Below, piece by piece: positions 9,350-18,654 of a stretch of DNA of 64,000 nt. A program made the translations under genes and the position numbers. Under the pieces are notes generated by a model that did no database searches, was not told the origin of the DNA, and worked only from the letters and a program-made list of their open reading frames with translations. The stretch's first letter is position 1. Each line of letters starts with the position of its first letter. The stretch is from Vagococcus salmoninarum (GTDB taxonomy: Bacteria; Bacillota; Bacilli; Lactobacillales; Vagococcaceae): assembly GCF_003987495.1 (NCBI RefSeq), contig NZ_NGJU01000015.1, forward strand, positions 1-64,000, written 5' to 3'.

Positions 9350-10318
9350 ATGAAAACAAAAATAACTGAACTATTCGACATTAAGTACCCGATTATTCAA
9401 GGTGCCCTCCAATATTTATCGATGACTGATTTAGCTGTAGCTGTCTCTGAAGCTGGTGGTCTGGGGACAATTCCTGCGATGTCTTTTCGGCAACCAGAAG
9501 AGTTACGCTCAGCGATTCGCGAGATTAAAGAACGAACGTCAAAGCCTTTTGCCGTAAATATTTCGATGTTACCAGAAGTCGTCATCGATAGTTTAACGAA
9601 GTCTTTTATCGAAGTTGTGATTAAAGAACAAGTCCCAATTGTTGAAACGTCTGGACGAAGCCCCCAAGGATTAGTGCCGATTTTTAAAGATCATGGTTTA
9701 ATTTGTACCCACAAAGTGTCAACGTTAAAACACGCCAAAAAAGCCCAAGACTTGGGCGTCGATGCTGTAACTATTGTCGGCTATGAGTGTGGTGGCCACC
9801 CTGGAATCCATGACGTTACGAGTAGTATCTTTTTCGCCAAAGCCGTCAGTGAGCTTACTATCCCAATTATCGGCGCTGGCGGAATTTGTGATGGTAAAAG
9901 TTTTTACAGCGCCATGTCTTTAGGTGTGGATGGTGTCATGTTAGGAACTCGCTTCTTAGCCTCAAGAGAAGTTAAAACTTCTCCTGAATTTCGGGAAACG
10001 TTATTAAAGATTCAAGAACATCAAACTGTTTTAACTTTACAATCTTTAAATAATGCCATGCGTGTTTATCACAATCCCCTAGCTGAAAAAATCTTACAAC
10101 TTGAAGCTGATGGGGCAACACTAGCTGAATTAATGCCTTATATTTCAGGGATTAAATCATTCAAAGCGATGGAAAGTGGCCAAATTGATGAGGCCCAGAT
10201 CGTTGTTGGCCAAGCAATCGGTCGAATTAATGAGATTCTACCGGCCAGTGAGATTATCAACGAATTAATGACTGGCTTTCAAACTAGTCATCAGCAGATG
10301 AATGTGTTGGCGACTTAA
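9350..10318 (+). CDS. nitronate monooxygenase / FabK-like FMN enzyme
   Basis: 322 aa TIM-barrel flavoprotein of the 2-nitropropane dioxygenase family. It starts with the family hallmark (YPIIQGALQYLSMTDLAVAV), carries ECGGHPG at 146-152 where the active-site His sits, and has the FMN phosphate-binding stretch IIGAGGICDGKSF then GVDGVMLGTRF. The family includes nitronate monooxygenases and FabK enoyl-ACP reductases, and sequence alone does not separate them here. Position after an enoyl-CoA isomerase in a fatty-acid island makes a role on an acyl-CoA/ACP intermediate plausible. A strong terminator follows. Confidence 0.78.
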   Translation: MKTKITELFDIKYPIIQGALQYLSMTDLAVAVSEAGGLGTIPAMSFRQPEELRSAIREIKERTSKPFAVNISMLPEVVIDSLTKSFIEVVIKEQVPIVETSGRSPQGLVPIFKDHGLICTHKVSTLKHAKKAQDLGVDAVTIVGYECGGHPGIHDVTSSIFFAKAVSELTIPIIGAGGICDGKSFYSAMSLGVDGVMLGTRFLASREVKTSPEFRETLLKIQEHQTVLTLQSLNNAMRVYHNPLAEKILQLEADGATLAELMPYISGIKSFKAMESGQIDEAQIVVGQAIGRINEILPASEIINELMTGFQTSHQQMNVLAT

Positions 10319-10332
10319 AGTAAATTGCTAAT

Positions 10333-10364
10333 AAAAAAGACGATTAATATTAATCGTCTTTTTT
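10333..10364. terminator. bidirectional Rho-independent terminator
   Basis: AAAAAAGACGATTA and TAATCGTCTTTTTT flank a 4-base loop. The stem closes the lysR operon and, read on the other strand, the ndh gene that ends at 10369. Confidence 0.9.
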
Positions 10365-10368
10365 ACTA

Positions 10369-11574
10369 TTAGTGATAGAAATCAAAGCGGCCTTTTTTCA
10401 GTAAAACTTTTGGTGAACCGACTTGTAATAATGATTTATCAACAATTCCTTTTTTCATGACTGAGGCTGTCCAGCCTTTCCAATCCCGGTTAAATGAATG
10501 ACCAATTCCGTCATTGTTACCAATGGAAGCAACTGTTCCTAATGATTTAAAAGTGAAGCTCTTAAGTTCTTGGTTAGCGAATTGAGCGACGATGTTTTCA
10601 ACAACTAAGTCGGCTTGAGCTAGGGCAATTTGGGCCGTTGTTGGATAAGGACGACCATTTGCTTCGTCCATCACTGCACTAACATCACCAATCATAAAGA
10701 TTTCAGGATAATTAGTTACTGTTAAGTTTGGTTCAACCATTACGCGACCACGACGTTCATCAAAGCCAGAGGCACCAATCACGCTACTGCCACGTACGCC
10801 AGTTGTCCAAATAATCGTATTGGCTGCAACTTCTTTAAGCTCACCATTCTCTTCATAAACAACCGCTTGGGCTTTAATTTCTTTAATCGGCGTGCCAACG
10901 ATAAAGTCAACTCCCCGTTTTTTCAAGACATTAACGCCGTAATCAGATAGATTACCAGAGAACATTGGTAGTAATTTTGGCATTGCTTCAATACAAGTGA
11001 TTTTAACTTCTGACATTGGGAAGTTATATTTATCAGCTAATTTAGGCAAACGATTTGTGATTTCTCCTAAGTATTCAATACTTGTAAAACCAGCACCACA
11101 AACAACAATGCTTAAGTCTTTAAGATCTTGTGATTTTTGGTAGTTTTGGATGTTCTTATCTAATTGAGCTAAGGCTGCTTCAGCTGTTTTAATATCAACT
11201 AAAGGCCAACCAAATTCATCAACGCCTTTAATCCCAAATGATTCTGATTCAAAACCTAAAGCGACAACTAATTTGTCATAATCAACAGTTTTTCCTGATT
11301 CTAAAGTAATAACTTTAGTTTCTTTATCAATCATCGTTACTGTGTCTTTAATAAAATTAACTTTTTTGGCATCAATAACGTCTTTAATATCAAAAGAAAT
11401 TTTGCTGGCTGGCTGTGTTCCAGCAGCGACCTCATGTAATTGCGTTGCTTCATAGTGATAATCATTTTTGTTGATTAAAGTAATTGTCGCCTCTAAGTTT
11501 TTTTTCTGTAACCCTTTCACAGTTTTCAGACCAGCATAGCCAGCTCCTAGGACAACGATTTGTGTTTTACTCAT
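10369..11574 (-). CDS. ndh: type II NADH dehydrogenase
   Basis: 401 aa single-subunit NADH:quinone oxidoreductase, peripheral on the membrane, oxidising NADH without proton pumping. Two Rossmann motifs are visible, VVLGAGYAGLKTVKGL at the N terminus (FAD) and VVCGAGFTSIEYLGE near residue 160 (NADH), plus the flavin motif IFMIGDVSAV. The ATG at 11574 is chosen because GGGAGGAAAAAAGAGA precedes it; the open frame extends 20 codons further upstream without family similarity. It implies a quinone-linked respiratory chain, which could also take electrons from fatty-acid oxidation. Confidence 0.92.
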   Translation of the reverse strand: MSKTQIVVLGAGYAGLKTVKGLQKKNLEATITLINKNDYHYEATQLHEVAAGTQPASKISFDIKDVIDAKKVNFIKDTVTMIDKETKVITLESGKTVDYDKLVVALGFESESFGIKGVDEFGWPLVDIKTAEAALAQLDKNIQNYQKSQDLKDLSIVVCGAGFTSIEYLGEITNRLPKLADKYNFPMSEVKITCIEAMPKLLPMFSGNLSDYGVNVLKKRGVDFIVGTPIKEIKAQAVVYEENGELKEVAANTIIWTTGVRGSSVIGASGFDERRGRVMVEPNLTVTNYPEIFMIGDVSAVMDEANGRPYPTTAQIALAQADLVVENIVAQFANQELKSFTFKSLGTVASIGNNDGIGHSFNRDWKGWTASVMKKGIVDKSLLQVGSPKVLLKKGRFDFYH

Positions 11575-11888
11575 TCTCTTTTTTCCTCCCAATAATAGTC
11601 CAGACTCTCGTAATAATCGTGGGCTTTCTTTCATTTAAACCTGTTTTTTTGAACCAAGTATCCTTTACACAATTATATTAAAACATGTTTTTCACAAAAA
11701 AGAAAATAATCTGTTTGCATTATGTGAAAACTGTTATAGTTATTTTGTTCTTTTCTTCACTAATTAGCGTTATATCAGTAAAACACACGATAAAAACTTT
11801 ATCTAAATACTAAATAAAGTTACTGAATATTCCCTCTTTGCTTATAATAAAAAGACCTTTATTACAACCCTTATTCAACAGTTTGTGA
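11575..11888. promoter_or_regulatory. ndh upstream region, possible Rex-type half sites
   Basis: About 314 bases without a gene. A minus-strand -10 TATAAT is at 11672-11677. Just upstream of it lies an inverted pair, TTTTCACA at 11688-11695 and TGTGAAAA at 11723-11730. TTGTGAAA is the half site of the redox repressor Rex, a common ndh regulator, but a full Rex operator has its halves adjacent and facing the other way. The assignment is therefore weak. Nothing else recognisable was found. Confidence 0.35.
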
Positions 11889-11924
11889 AAAAAAAGCAAC
11901 CTAAATTGTCTAGGTTGCTTTTTT
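11889..11924 (-). terminator. Rho-independent terminator after the MFS gene
   Basis: AAAAAGCAACCTA and TAGGTTGCTTTTTT pair around AATTGTC. On the minus strand the stem follows the MFS stop at 11928 and is followed by a run of Ts. Confidence 0.88.
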
Positions 11925-11927
11925 GAA

Positions 11928-13102
11928 TTATAACTCTGAAATAACAGTAGTTGGTTTTTGACGCCACAACAATGTCATGGCGAAACTCACTGTTAAAATA
12001 ACTACTACAACATAATAAGGGTAGTGGGAATCCAAGTCTAACAATGTTCCTGATAAAATTGGTCCTACGATATTACCGACACTAGTTAGGGCTGAGTTAA
12101 TGCCACTAACAGAGCCTTGATTGTCACCAGCGTGTTTTGATAAAAAGGTCGTGATTGCTGGTCTAATTAAATCAAAGGCTAAAAATACAACAAAGGTACA
12201 AATTAAAACTGTCCAGTAGCCGGTTGAAAAAACTAATCCAAGTACAAAAATAGCACTTAATAATAAACAAATTCTTATTAAACCAATCTCGCCTAGACGC
12301 TTCACCATACCATCAAAAAAGACTAACTGGGCAATTAAGGCAAAAACACCACTGACAGTAATTACTACTGCGATGTCTCGAACCGTAAAGCCATAATTGA
12401 GATCAACATAAATACTATAAATCGATTCAAAGGCTGCTAAACCAAAAGCATTCACTAAAATGATTAAGAAAGGAAAACTTAAGGCTGGCATTAACAAGAC
12501 TTCTTTAAAACTAGATTTTGGGACAACTTCCAGACTTTCAGCTTTCACTGGTTCCTTTAGAAAGACTAAGGCAAAGCCGAAGCCAATTAAACCGAGAATA
12601 CTAGCAACGAAGAAGGGCACTCGAGTACCGATATCCCCTAAAAATCCGCCAATCCCGGGACCGATAATAAACCCACCACTAATGGCACCTGACACCCAGC
12701 CCATGGCTTTTGGTCGTTCTTCAATCGTTGTTACGTCTGCCACAAAGGCCATCACTGAGGGCATGATTAACGCTGCAGCTAAGCCGCCTAGTAGCCTTGA
12801 AAGATATAAAACTGAGACAACTTGTCCCATTCCGTATAATAGCTCTGAAATTGAATAGACTAACATACCAATGACAATCATTTTTTTCGTCCAAACATAT
12901 CTGAAAAACGGCCGGCAATTGGCGAACAGATTAACTGAGCAACAGCAAAAGCTGCCACTAGATAGCCCATCGTTTGACCGGATAAATTCATTTTGTGCAT
13001 AAATGTCGGCATAACTGGAATAACTAACCCGATTCCTAAAAAGACGACAAAAAGATTAGCAATGACTATTAAAATCATTTGCTTTGACTCCTTATTCCCC
13101 AT
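11928..13102 (-). pseudogene. MFS multidrug-type transporter, frameshifted at an A7 run
   Basis: Two consecutive frames together make one ordinary MFS drug transporter of about 391 aa. The first (12878-13102, 74 aa) holds TM1-TM2 and ends GRFSDMFGRKK-stop, inside MFS motif A. The second (11928-12881, 317 aa) continues with MIVIGMLVYS and the remaining membrane segments, including GFIIGPGIGGFLG (motif C). The junction is GGACGAAAAAAATGATT: one extra A, or a -1 slip on A AAA AAA, restores the frame. It could be a true mutation, a sequencing error in the homopolymer, or expressed by slippage or ATGA-coupled reinitiation. The substrate is unknown. Confidence 0.8.
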
Positions 13103-13221
13103 AACAACAACTCCTTCAATAATTTACTTTAATCTTTCATATTATGCCTTTAAACTGTGCTTTGAGCAAGAAAATAAGACTCACTCTGCTACTTTTTTTA
13201 ATTTGTTTATTATTAAATAAC

Positions 13222-13264
13222 AAACAAAAAAAGAGCCACTCCTGAAAGCTAGTCTCTTTTTTAA
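13222..13264 (-). terminator. probable terminator after the papain-like gene
   Basis: An imperfect stem GAG-CCACT ... AGT-CTC lies between AAAAAA and TTTTTT runs. It lies downstream of the MFS start and upstream of the end of the gene at 13283 on the minus strand. Confidence 0.5.
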
Positions 13265-13282
13265 AATAATTGCTGAATAAAA

Positions 13283-13891
13283 TTACACACTTGGAATTTG
13301 TTCTTGCGGATTAAAATCATAACTTCTTTGATGCCATTCTAAAGGATAACCAAATTTTGATAACTCGTTGAATTCACGATACGTAGCAATCTGCCCTTCA
13401 AAAATCCCTTCCATGCCAGGTAACTCCGCTAAATCTTGGGGCATCATAAAATTAGCTGGTTTCGGTAAATTAATCGACGTACATTCCCTAATTAATGTCG
13501 CCGCAAACTCTGAACAAAAATAATAGTCGGCTCGAGTAATGTTCATACCCCAGCTTAAAAAAACTAAACCTAAAAAATTGTAACGTAATTCTGATTGGCG
13601 GCCTTCAAATTCTCTGACTAAATGCCTAGTTCTCAAAAACTCAGCCTCACTAACAGCTAAGCGATAAATGCTACAAGTTGCTTCTGTGAAAAGTCCCGTT
13701 GCCATGTCTTCCTGGACAAAGCCCCCTATTAAAGGATTGTGAATTTCTTTCCGCCCAAAACTATAAACTTCTGACAAATCTTGTTCAAAAGAGATTGAGA
13801 CATGATTGTACTTATTTCTTGTGTATAAACCAATTGTCCTAGATAATACCGACGTTGTCGATGAGTGTATAAAGTAAATATATTTTGACAT
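13283..13891 (-). CDS. papain-like (permuted NlpC/P60-type) protein of unknown role
   Basis: 202 aa soluble protein without signal peptide. An N-terminal His30 in YNHVSIS and a downstream Cys126 in YYFCSEFAATLI match the His-then-Cys order of circularly permuted papain-fold (YiiX/YaeF-like) proteins, whose members are amidases, peptidases or lipid-modifying enzymes. FLGLVFLSWGMNI just before the Cys is hydrophobic. The gene stands alone between two divergent units, so context gives no substrate. I call the fold from motif order only. Confidence 0.6.
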   Translation of the reverse strand: MSKYIYFIHSSTTSVLSRTIGLYTRNKYNHVSISFEQDLSEVYSFGRKEIHNPLIGGFVQEDMATGLFTEATCSIYRLAVSEAEFLRTRHLVREFEGRQSELRYNFLGLVFLSWGMNITRADYYFCSEFAATLIRECTSINLPKPANFMMPQDLAELPGMEGIFEGQIATYREFNELSKFGYPLEWHQRSYDFNPQEQIPSV

Positions 13892-14063
13892 ACCCTTTTC
13901 CCCTATTCATTTTTCTCTTATCTCTATCTTATTTGATTGTCAACAAAAAAACATCACACTTTGGTCTGATTTTTTACTCAGCCTGTCTTTTTTTCCGACT
14001 GTTAGACTTTCAGTTCCAACTCTTTATCATCTTTGTTATAATGACAAAAAAGGAGGGAAATCT

Positions 14064-15086
14064 ATGTATTATAACACTGAATTGACCATAAAAAAACAAT
14101 TATCTGAAAATGTTTTCCCAGGTGCCGTGTTCGCTTTTGTTAAAAAAGGTGAAACTTATCAACAAGCCTTAGGGTCTGCTGCCTTATTGCCAACTCAGCG
14201 ACCAATGACTAAAGAGACGTTGTTTGATGTGGCCTCTTTAACTAAAATGATTGGTACGAACACCCTGATTTTAAAATTATTAGAAGCCGGTCAGTTAAAA
14301 TTAGATGACCCGTTAAAAAAACATTTGCCTGAGTTTGCTGATTCCCTTGTGACAATTCGGCACTTACTGACTCATACTTCTGATATTAATCCTTATATCA
14401 AAAATCGTGATCAATTAACTGCTGAACCTTTGAAGGAAGCTCTGCTAGCTTTAACTTCCGGTGAGTTAATTGGAAACAAGTGTCTTTATACAGATACTGG
14501 GACACTTTTATTAGGTTTTCTAATTGAAAAATTAACTGGTCAACCTGTTCAAACCGTTATTACAAACGAAGTCTTAGGCCCTTTAGGTATGACTAGCAGT
14601 GGCTTCACACCTACTTGCTCTGACATTGCAGCTACTGAGGATCACCCATTACGTGGGGTTATCTGCGGGACTGTCCATGATCCGAAAGCTTTTGTCTTAG
14701 GTGAAAAATGTGGAAGTGCTGGTTTATTTTCAACGTTAGATGATTGCTTACTCTTTTGCCAAATGATGTTAGCTGGTGGAACAACTGCTACCGGTCAAAG
14801 GCTATTGCAAGCTCAGACCATTGACCAACTTTTTGCCGACCACAGCCCAAACCAATCATTTAACCGTTCCTTAGGTTGGGACTTAAAATATGATCTCGCT
14901 TCTCAAGAGGCGATCCTTTTCCATACTGGTTATACTGGCACTTTTTTGCTGATTGATAAAAAAGCTCAAGAAGCCTTTGTTTTCCTTTCAAATCGGCTTC
15001 ATCCGGAAGATAATCGTCAAGCTTACTTACTTAAACGCCAGGAACTTCTTGATATATATTTACAAGAAAAAGCCCAACTCAGTTAA
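14064..15086 (+). CDS. serine hydrolase, class C beta-lactamase fold
   Basis: 340 aa. It has the SxxK motif at Ser58-Leu-Thr-Lys61 (FDVASLTK), Tyr142 in LYTDTGTLLLG as the YxN-like motif (Asp in place of Asn), and a C-terminal HTGYTG box. Members of this family are esterases, D-aminopeptidases or penicillin-binding-like enzymes, and true beta-lactamases are a minority. There is no signal peptide, so it is probably cytoplasmic, and resistance should not be inferred. AGGAGGG precedes the ATG. Confidence 0.83.
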   Translation: MYYNTELTIKKQLSENVFPGAVFAFVKKGETYQQALGSAALLPTQRPMTKETLFDVASLTKMIGTNTLILKLLEAGQLKLDDPLKKHLPEFADSLVTIRHLLTHTSDINPYIKNRDQLTAEPLKEALLALTSGELIGNKCLYTDTGTLLLGFLIEKLTGQPVQTVITNEVLGPLGMTSSGFTPTCSDIAATEDHPLRGVICGTVHDPKAFVLGEKCGSAGLFSTLDDCLLFCQMMLAGGTTATGQRLLQAQTIDQLFADHSPNQSFNRSLGWDLKYDLASQEAILFHTGYTGTFLLIDKKAQEAFVFLSNRLHPEDNRQAYLLKRQELLDIYLQEKAQLS

Positions 15087-15131
15087 TTTATGCTATACTA
15101 TTTTTGAACTCAAATAGAGAGGAAGATTCGA

Positions 15132-16097
15132 TTGACAGAACCTTTATTTTTAAATCCAGTATTTCAAGAAAAGATTTGGGGTGGAAATCGCCTAGAAACA
15201 GTTTTCAATTATGAGATTCCTAGTAACAAAACTGGGGAATGTTGGGCGATTAGTGCTCATCCTAATGGGACATGTAGCATTCAAAATGGCCCTTATAAAG
15301 GCCAAAAATTAGATTACTTGTGGCAAAGCCAACCGGACTTATTTGGTGGCAGTCACGGCGACGTCTTTCCACTATTAACTAAAATTCTCGATGCAGCTGA
15401 TGACTTATCAGTCCAAGTTCATCCTGACGATGCCTACGGTTTAAAACATGAAGGCGAATTAGGGAAAACAGAATGTTGGTATGTGATTGCCGCTGACCCT
15501 GGGGCCGAAATTATCTACGGTCATCACGCTAAAACGAAAGAAGAACTAGCGACGATGATTGCTGAAGGTCAATGGGACAACTTATTACGCCGAATTCCCG
15601 TTAAACAAGGGGATTTCTTCTACGTCCCAAGTGGCACGATTCATGCCATTGGCAGTGGTATTATGATTTTAGAAACCCAACAAAGCAGTGATACAACTTA
15701 CCGCGTCTATGACTATGATCGGACCGACGACCAAGGGAACTTAAGAGAATTACACGTTGCCCAATCAGTAGCAGTAACAACTGTTCCTCACCTTGATCCA
15801 ACGCCTGAAATTAAAGAAACGATGATCGGTTCATCTAAAATTACTCAGTTTGTTAAGACACCCTTCTTCACAGTCTACGAATGGCTCGTTGATGGCAGTC
15901 TTGACTTAAAGCAACAAGGTCTTTACACTCTAGTCAGTGTGATTGATGGCGCTGGTGAATTAGTCATTGAATCGGCTGCTTCTACTAAAAAATACGCAAT
16001 TTCCAAAGGGTCTCATTTTATTTTACCGAATGACCTTAAATCATGGACATTAACTGGTCAGATGCAATTAATCGCTTCTGAGCCTGGCGAAGAATAG
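15132..16097 (+). CDS. manA: mannose-6-phosphate isomerase, class I
   Basis: 321 aa, the usual length for the short Firmicute enzyme interconverting mannose-6-phosphate and fructose-6-phosphate. Zinc-binding and active-site stretches are present: QVHPDD at 95-100, GKTECWYV with Glu114, and GTIHAIGSG. The start is TTG at 15132, 7-8 bases after AGAGAGGAAG; no ATG fits. It is monocistronic and ends in a strong terminator. Confidence 0.93.
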   Translation: MTEPLFLNPVFQEKIWGGNRLETVFNYEIPSNKTGECWAISAHPNGTCSIQNGPYKGQKLDYLWQSQPDLFGGSHGDVFPLLTKILDAADDLSVQVHPDDAYGLKHEGELGKTECWYVIAADPGAEIIYGHHAKTKEELATMIAEGQWDNLLRRIPVKQGDFFYVPSGTIHAIGSGIMILETQQSSDTTYRVYDYDRTDDQGNLRELHVAQSVAVTTVPHLDPTPEIKETMIGSSKITQFVKTPFFTVYEWLVDGSLDLKQQGLYTLVSVIDGAGELVIESAASTKKYAISKGSHFILPNDLKSWTLTGQMQLIASEPGEE

Positions 16098-16098
16098 A

Positions 16099-16139
16099 AA
16101 AAAACCACTTAAAGCTTCGGCTTTAAGTGGTTTTTTTTT
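16099..16139. terminator. bidirectional terminator between manA and kup
   Basis: AAACCACTTAAAGC and GCTTTAAGTGGTTT form a long stem with a TTCG tetraloop, followed by T9 on the plus strand. The kup stop codon at 16138-16140 lies inside the T tract. Confidence 0.93.
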
Positions 16140-18207
16140 AGACTTCTGTTAACTCGTCTTCTTCGTTCATGTCCTCTTCATCAGATGAAAAATCACTGAC
16201 TAAAATTTGGGTTAACGGTTGGCACTTCTGATGATCCCGTCCAACTAAACTTAAAGGGACATGTTCCATAATCACATCACTATATTCTAATCCAAACCAA
16301 CGAGCTGGTGAGGTCGTAATCGTTTTAATTGCTAATTTGGCTTGCATGACTAACCGATCTAAATTACTTAAATCAGTCACTCGCGATAACTCTTCACGAA
16401 TTAAGACGAAACAAAAATCGCCAACTTGACGGCCTTCTGTAATCGTATATTTCTGAGGTTGTTTTGGTAATTTGCCTTGTTCCATTAAATCTCGAACAAT
16501 TTGACGTAAATAAATATTAACATCTTGATTCATCCGGAAGCCTAAGCGTAACTGAACGTTGACAATGTAATCAGTGTTCATCATATCCACATGATACTCT
16601 TTGGTAAATGGTTCATCAGTAACAAAGACATTGACAAACCAATACGCTTTCGCTTTTTTCGGTTTTTTATCTAAGATTGAATACATGATTTCGCGACCAA
16701 TTTTATGTTTCTTTAAGTTATCCGTTAAGAAAACCACATTTGTTTGATACAAAGGCACTGTTTCATCTTTCCGTAACTCATTTAATTGCTCAACGTAGTC
16801 ATATAAAGAAACTCGATGAGACATTCGCTCTTTAATAATTGAGCCTTTTTCCCAGATAACCATGACTAATAAAATGACCGCTGCAATAAAGACGGCAACG
16901 AATCCGCCATGGAAAAACTTAGTCGCACTTGAAATAAAGAAGATTGTTTCAATCGCTCCAAAGAAGATGAAAATACCGAAAGAAAGGATTTTCGGTAAAC
17001 CTTTTTGCAGTAAGTAAAATAATAGGAGCACTGTTGTCATTAGCATTGTCACCGTAATTGCCAAACCATAAGCTGCTTCCATCTTAGCAGATGTTTTAAA
17101 GAATAAGACAATTAAAACACAGGTTACAAATAAAATCATATTAACTACGGGAATGTATAACTGACCTTTTTTATTTGTCGGATAAACAATCTTAAACCGT
17201 GGCAGTAATCTCAGTTTGACTGCCTCTGAAACTAAAGTATAGGAACCGGAAATTAATGCTTGAGAAGCAATGACAGCTGCAATTGTCGCAAAGATTACCC
17301 CAAAGACAGCAATATTTTCTGGCATCATCCGGAAAAAAGGATTTAGCATTTCGATATTTTGGTAATAAGCATCTTCTTTTACGCGAATAATCCAAGCTGC
17401 TTGGCCGAAGTAATTCAATAGTAAACACATCTTGATATATGGCCAGCTACCTAAAATATTTTTACGACCAACATGGCCCATGTCAGAATACAAAGCTTCC
17501 GCCCCAGTTGTTGCTAGAAATACACTTCCTAAAATGAAGATTCCCGCTTTATTTTCAGGGCTTGTTAATAATCTCAAGGCATAATAAGGATTAATGGCTT
17601 TTAAAACCATTGGATTATCAATAAAATTCAATAAACCAATGCCACCAATAAAAGTAAACCAGCCTAACATCACTGGACCAAAAGCTTTACCTACCCGCTC
17701 AGTCCCAAACCGTTGAATCATAAACAAGACACAAATAATCGCAATTGTAATTATAATAATCACATTTTGATTGTTGCCAAAAATATTGAAGAAGGAAGGG
17801 ATTCCCCGTAAGCCTTCAATGGCAGTAGTAATTGTCACTGCAGGTGTTAAGACCCCATCGGCTAACAAGGCCGCCCCACCAATCATCGCTGGTATAATTA
17901 AATAGCGACTGACCTTTCTAACAAGGGTATACAGAGAAAAAATACCACCTTCACCGTGGTTGTCGGCTTTTAAGGCAATCATCACGTACTTAACTGTTGT
18001 TAATAAGGTTAAGGTCCAAACAATCAAAGAAACTGCCCCAATAATAAAGTCTTCTGAGACTCTCGCCAGGCCACCATTGCCTTCAATAATAGCTTTCATT
18101 ACGTACAAGGGACTTGTACCAATATCGCCATAAACAACACCCATTGCCACAAGGGCACCACCCATTTTAAATTTATCAAGTTGGTGGCTTGAATCTACTT
18201 TTTTCAT
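16138..18207 (-). CDS. kup: KUP-family potassium transporter
   Basis: 689 aa integral membrane K+ uptake protein with about 12 membrane segments in the first 460 residues and a C-terminal cytoplasmic domain. The family signature [18 protein letters not shown] is at the N terminus, and GGEGG-like [11 protein letters not shown] follows. The C terminus is acidic ([15 protein letters not shown]). AGGAGGAAGG precedes the ATG. It is transcribed alone behind a long structured leader (18237-18440). In Firmicutes K+ importers are often under c-di-AMP control, but this leader does not look like the ydaO class. Confidence 0.93.
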   Translation of the reverse strand: MKKVDSSHQLDKFKMGGALVAMGVVYGDIGTSPLYVMKAIIEGNGGLARVSEDFIIGAVSLIVWTLTLLTTVKYVMIALKADNHGEGGIFSLYTLVRKVSRYLIIPAMIGGAALLADGVLTPAVTITTAIEGLRGIPSFFNIFGNNQNVIIIITIAIICVLFMIQRFGTERVGKAFGPVMLGWFTFIGGIGLLNFIDNPMVLKAINPYYALRLLTSPENKAGIFILGSVFLATTGAEALYSDMGHVGRKNILGSWPYIKMCLLLNYFGQAAWIIRVKEDAYYQNIEMLNPFFRMMPENIAVFGVIFATIAAVIASQALISGSYTLVSEAVKLRLLPRFKIVYPTNKKGQLYIPVVNMILFVTCVLIVLFFKTSAKMEAAYGLAITVTMLMTTVLLLFYLLQKGLPKILSFGIFIFFGAIETIFFISSATKFFHGGFVAVFIAAVILLVMVIWEKGSIIKERMSHRVSLYDYVEQLNELRKDETVPLYQTNVVFLTDNLKKHKIGREIMYSILDKKPKKAKAYWFVNVFVTDEPFTKEYHVDMMNTDYIVNVQLRLGFRMNQDVNIYLRQIVRDLMEQGKLPKQPQKYTITEGRQVGDFCFVLIREELSRVTDLSNLDRLVMQAKLAIKTITTSPARWFGLEYSDVIMEHVPLSLVGRDHQKCQPLTQILVSDFSSDEEDMNEEDELTEV

Positions 18208-18236
18208 TTTTTCCTTCCTCCTAGGGACGTTCTATT

Positions 18237-18440
18237 TGTTTCCATAAAAAGGGACCTGCATATTGAGCATCGCTCAATACACAGGTCTCGCTATTTCATC
18301 TTAGACCAGCACCGTAAAACGGTACTTGCTGTTGATCTAAAAACACAGCAAAATTTAAAAGTTCAAAAACCTTCTAAACCTTGTCATGTCAGCTACTCCC
18401 CTATGATTGTCAGTTGACTGATAGAACTCATTATATGCCT
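18237..18440 (-). ncRNA. kup leader: yybP-ykoY-like (Mn2+) riboswitch with terminator
   Basis: On the minus strand this leader carries the two loop motifs that define yybP-ykoY riboswitches: AGGGGAGTAGC near 18400 and AGCGAGACCT near 18290 (consensus GGGGAGUAGC and GCAAGACCU). A hairpin lies between them (AGATCAACAGC ... GCTGGTCT, around 18302-18341). The second motif leads into a terminator-like stem, GACCTG..TATTGAGC / GCTCAATA..CAGGTC, then CCTTTTT (18246-18290). The GACCT of the sensing loop is thus shared with the terminator, as in a switch. I matched this by eye, without a covariance model. Confidence 0.62.
18246..18290 (-). terminator. leader terminator upstream of kup
   Basis: A stem of about 15 bp with small bulges (AGACCTG.GTATTGAGC and GCTCAATA.GCAGGTC), loop GAT, followed by CCTTTTTATGG. 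It lies between the leader motifs and the kup ribosome binding site, where an attenuator is expected. Confidence 0.75.
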
Positions 18441-18595
18441 TTTAATTTAAAAGTCAATCTTCTTTTTTGAATAAGTTTTTCTAGCTATTTTAGTCACGAT
18501 ATTAATATTTTTTCTTCTATATATTAGGTAAAGTCCCCCTTCCCCTTCAAATAGATTTCTTTTTAAACTCTCATCTTCTTTTAATCTTATAAATC

Positions 18596-18639
18596 TGCTA
18601 TAATAACCTCAACTACTTTCTGAAAGTAATCAGAAAATT
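18596..18639 (+). promoter_or_regulatory. serC promoter with CodY-like boxes
   Basis: An extended -10 TGCTATAAT spans 18596-18604. Immediately downstream are two overlapping matches to the CodY box AATTTTCWGAAAATT: TACTTTCTGAAAGTA at 18614-18628 (perfectly palindromic apart from the centre) and AGTAATCAGAAAATT at 18625-18639 (about three mismatches). They cover the expected transcription start, so repression by CodY in amino-acid-rich conditions is a reasonable inference for serine synthesis genes. Confidence 0.5.
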
Positions 18640-18654
18640 GAAAGGTTGGCGGAT

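Noticed and set aside
14064-15086. Beta-lactamase resistance gene
   Set aside because: The fold matches class C, but there is no signal peptide and the YxN motif is altered; a general serine hydrolase is more likely.
18237-18440. ydaO-type c-di-AMP riboswitch upstream of kup
   Set aside because: It is the class most often expected at K+ transporters, but its conserved core is not visible, whereas yybP-ykoY motifs are.
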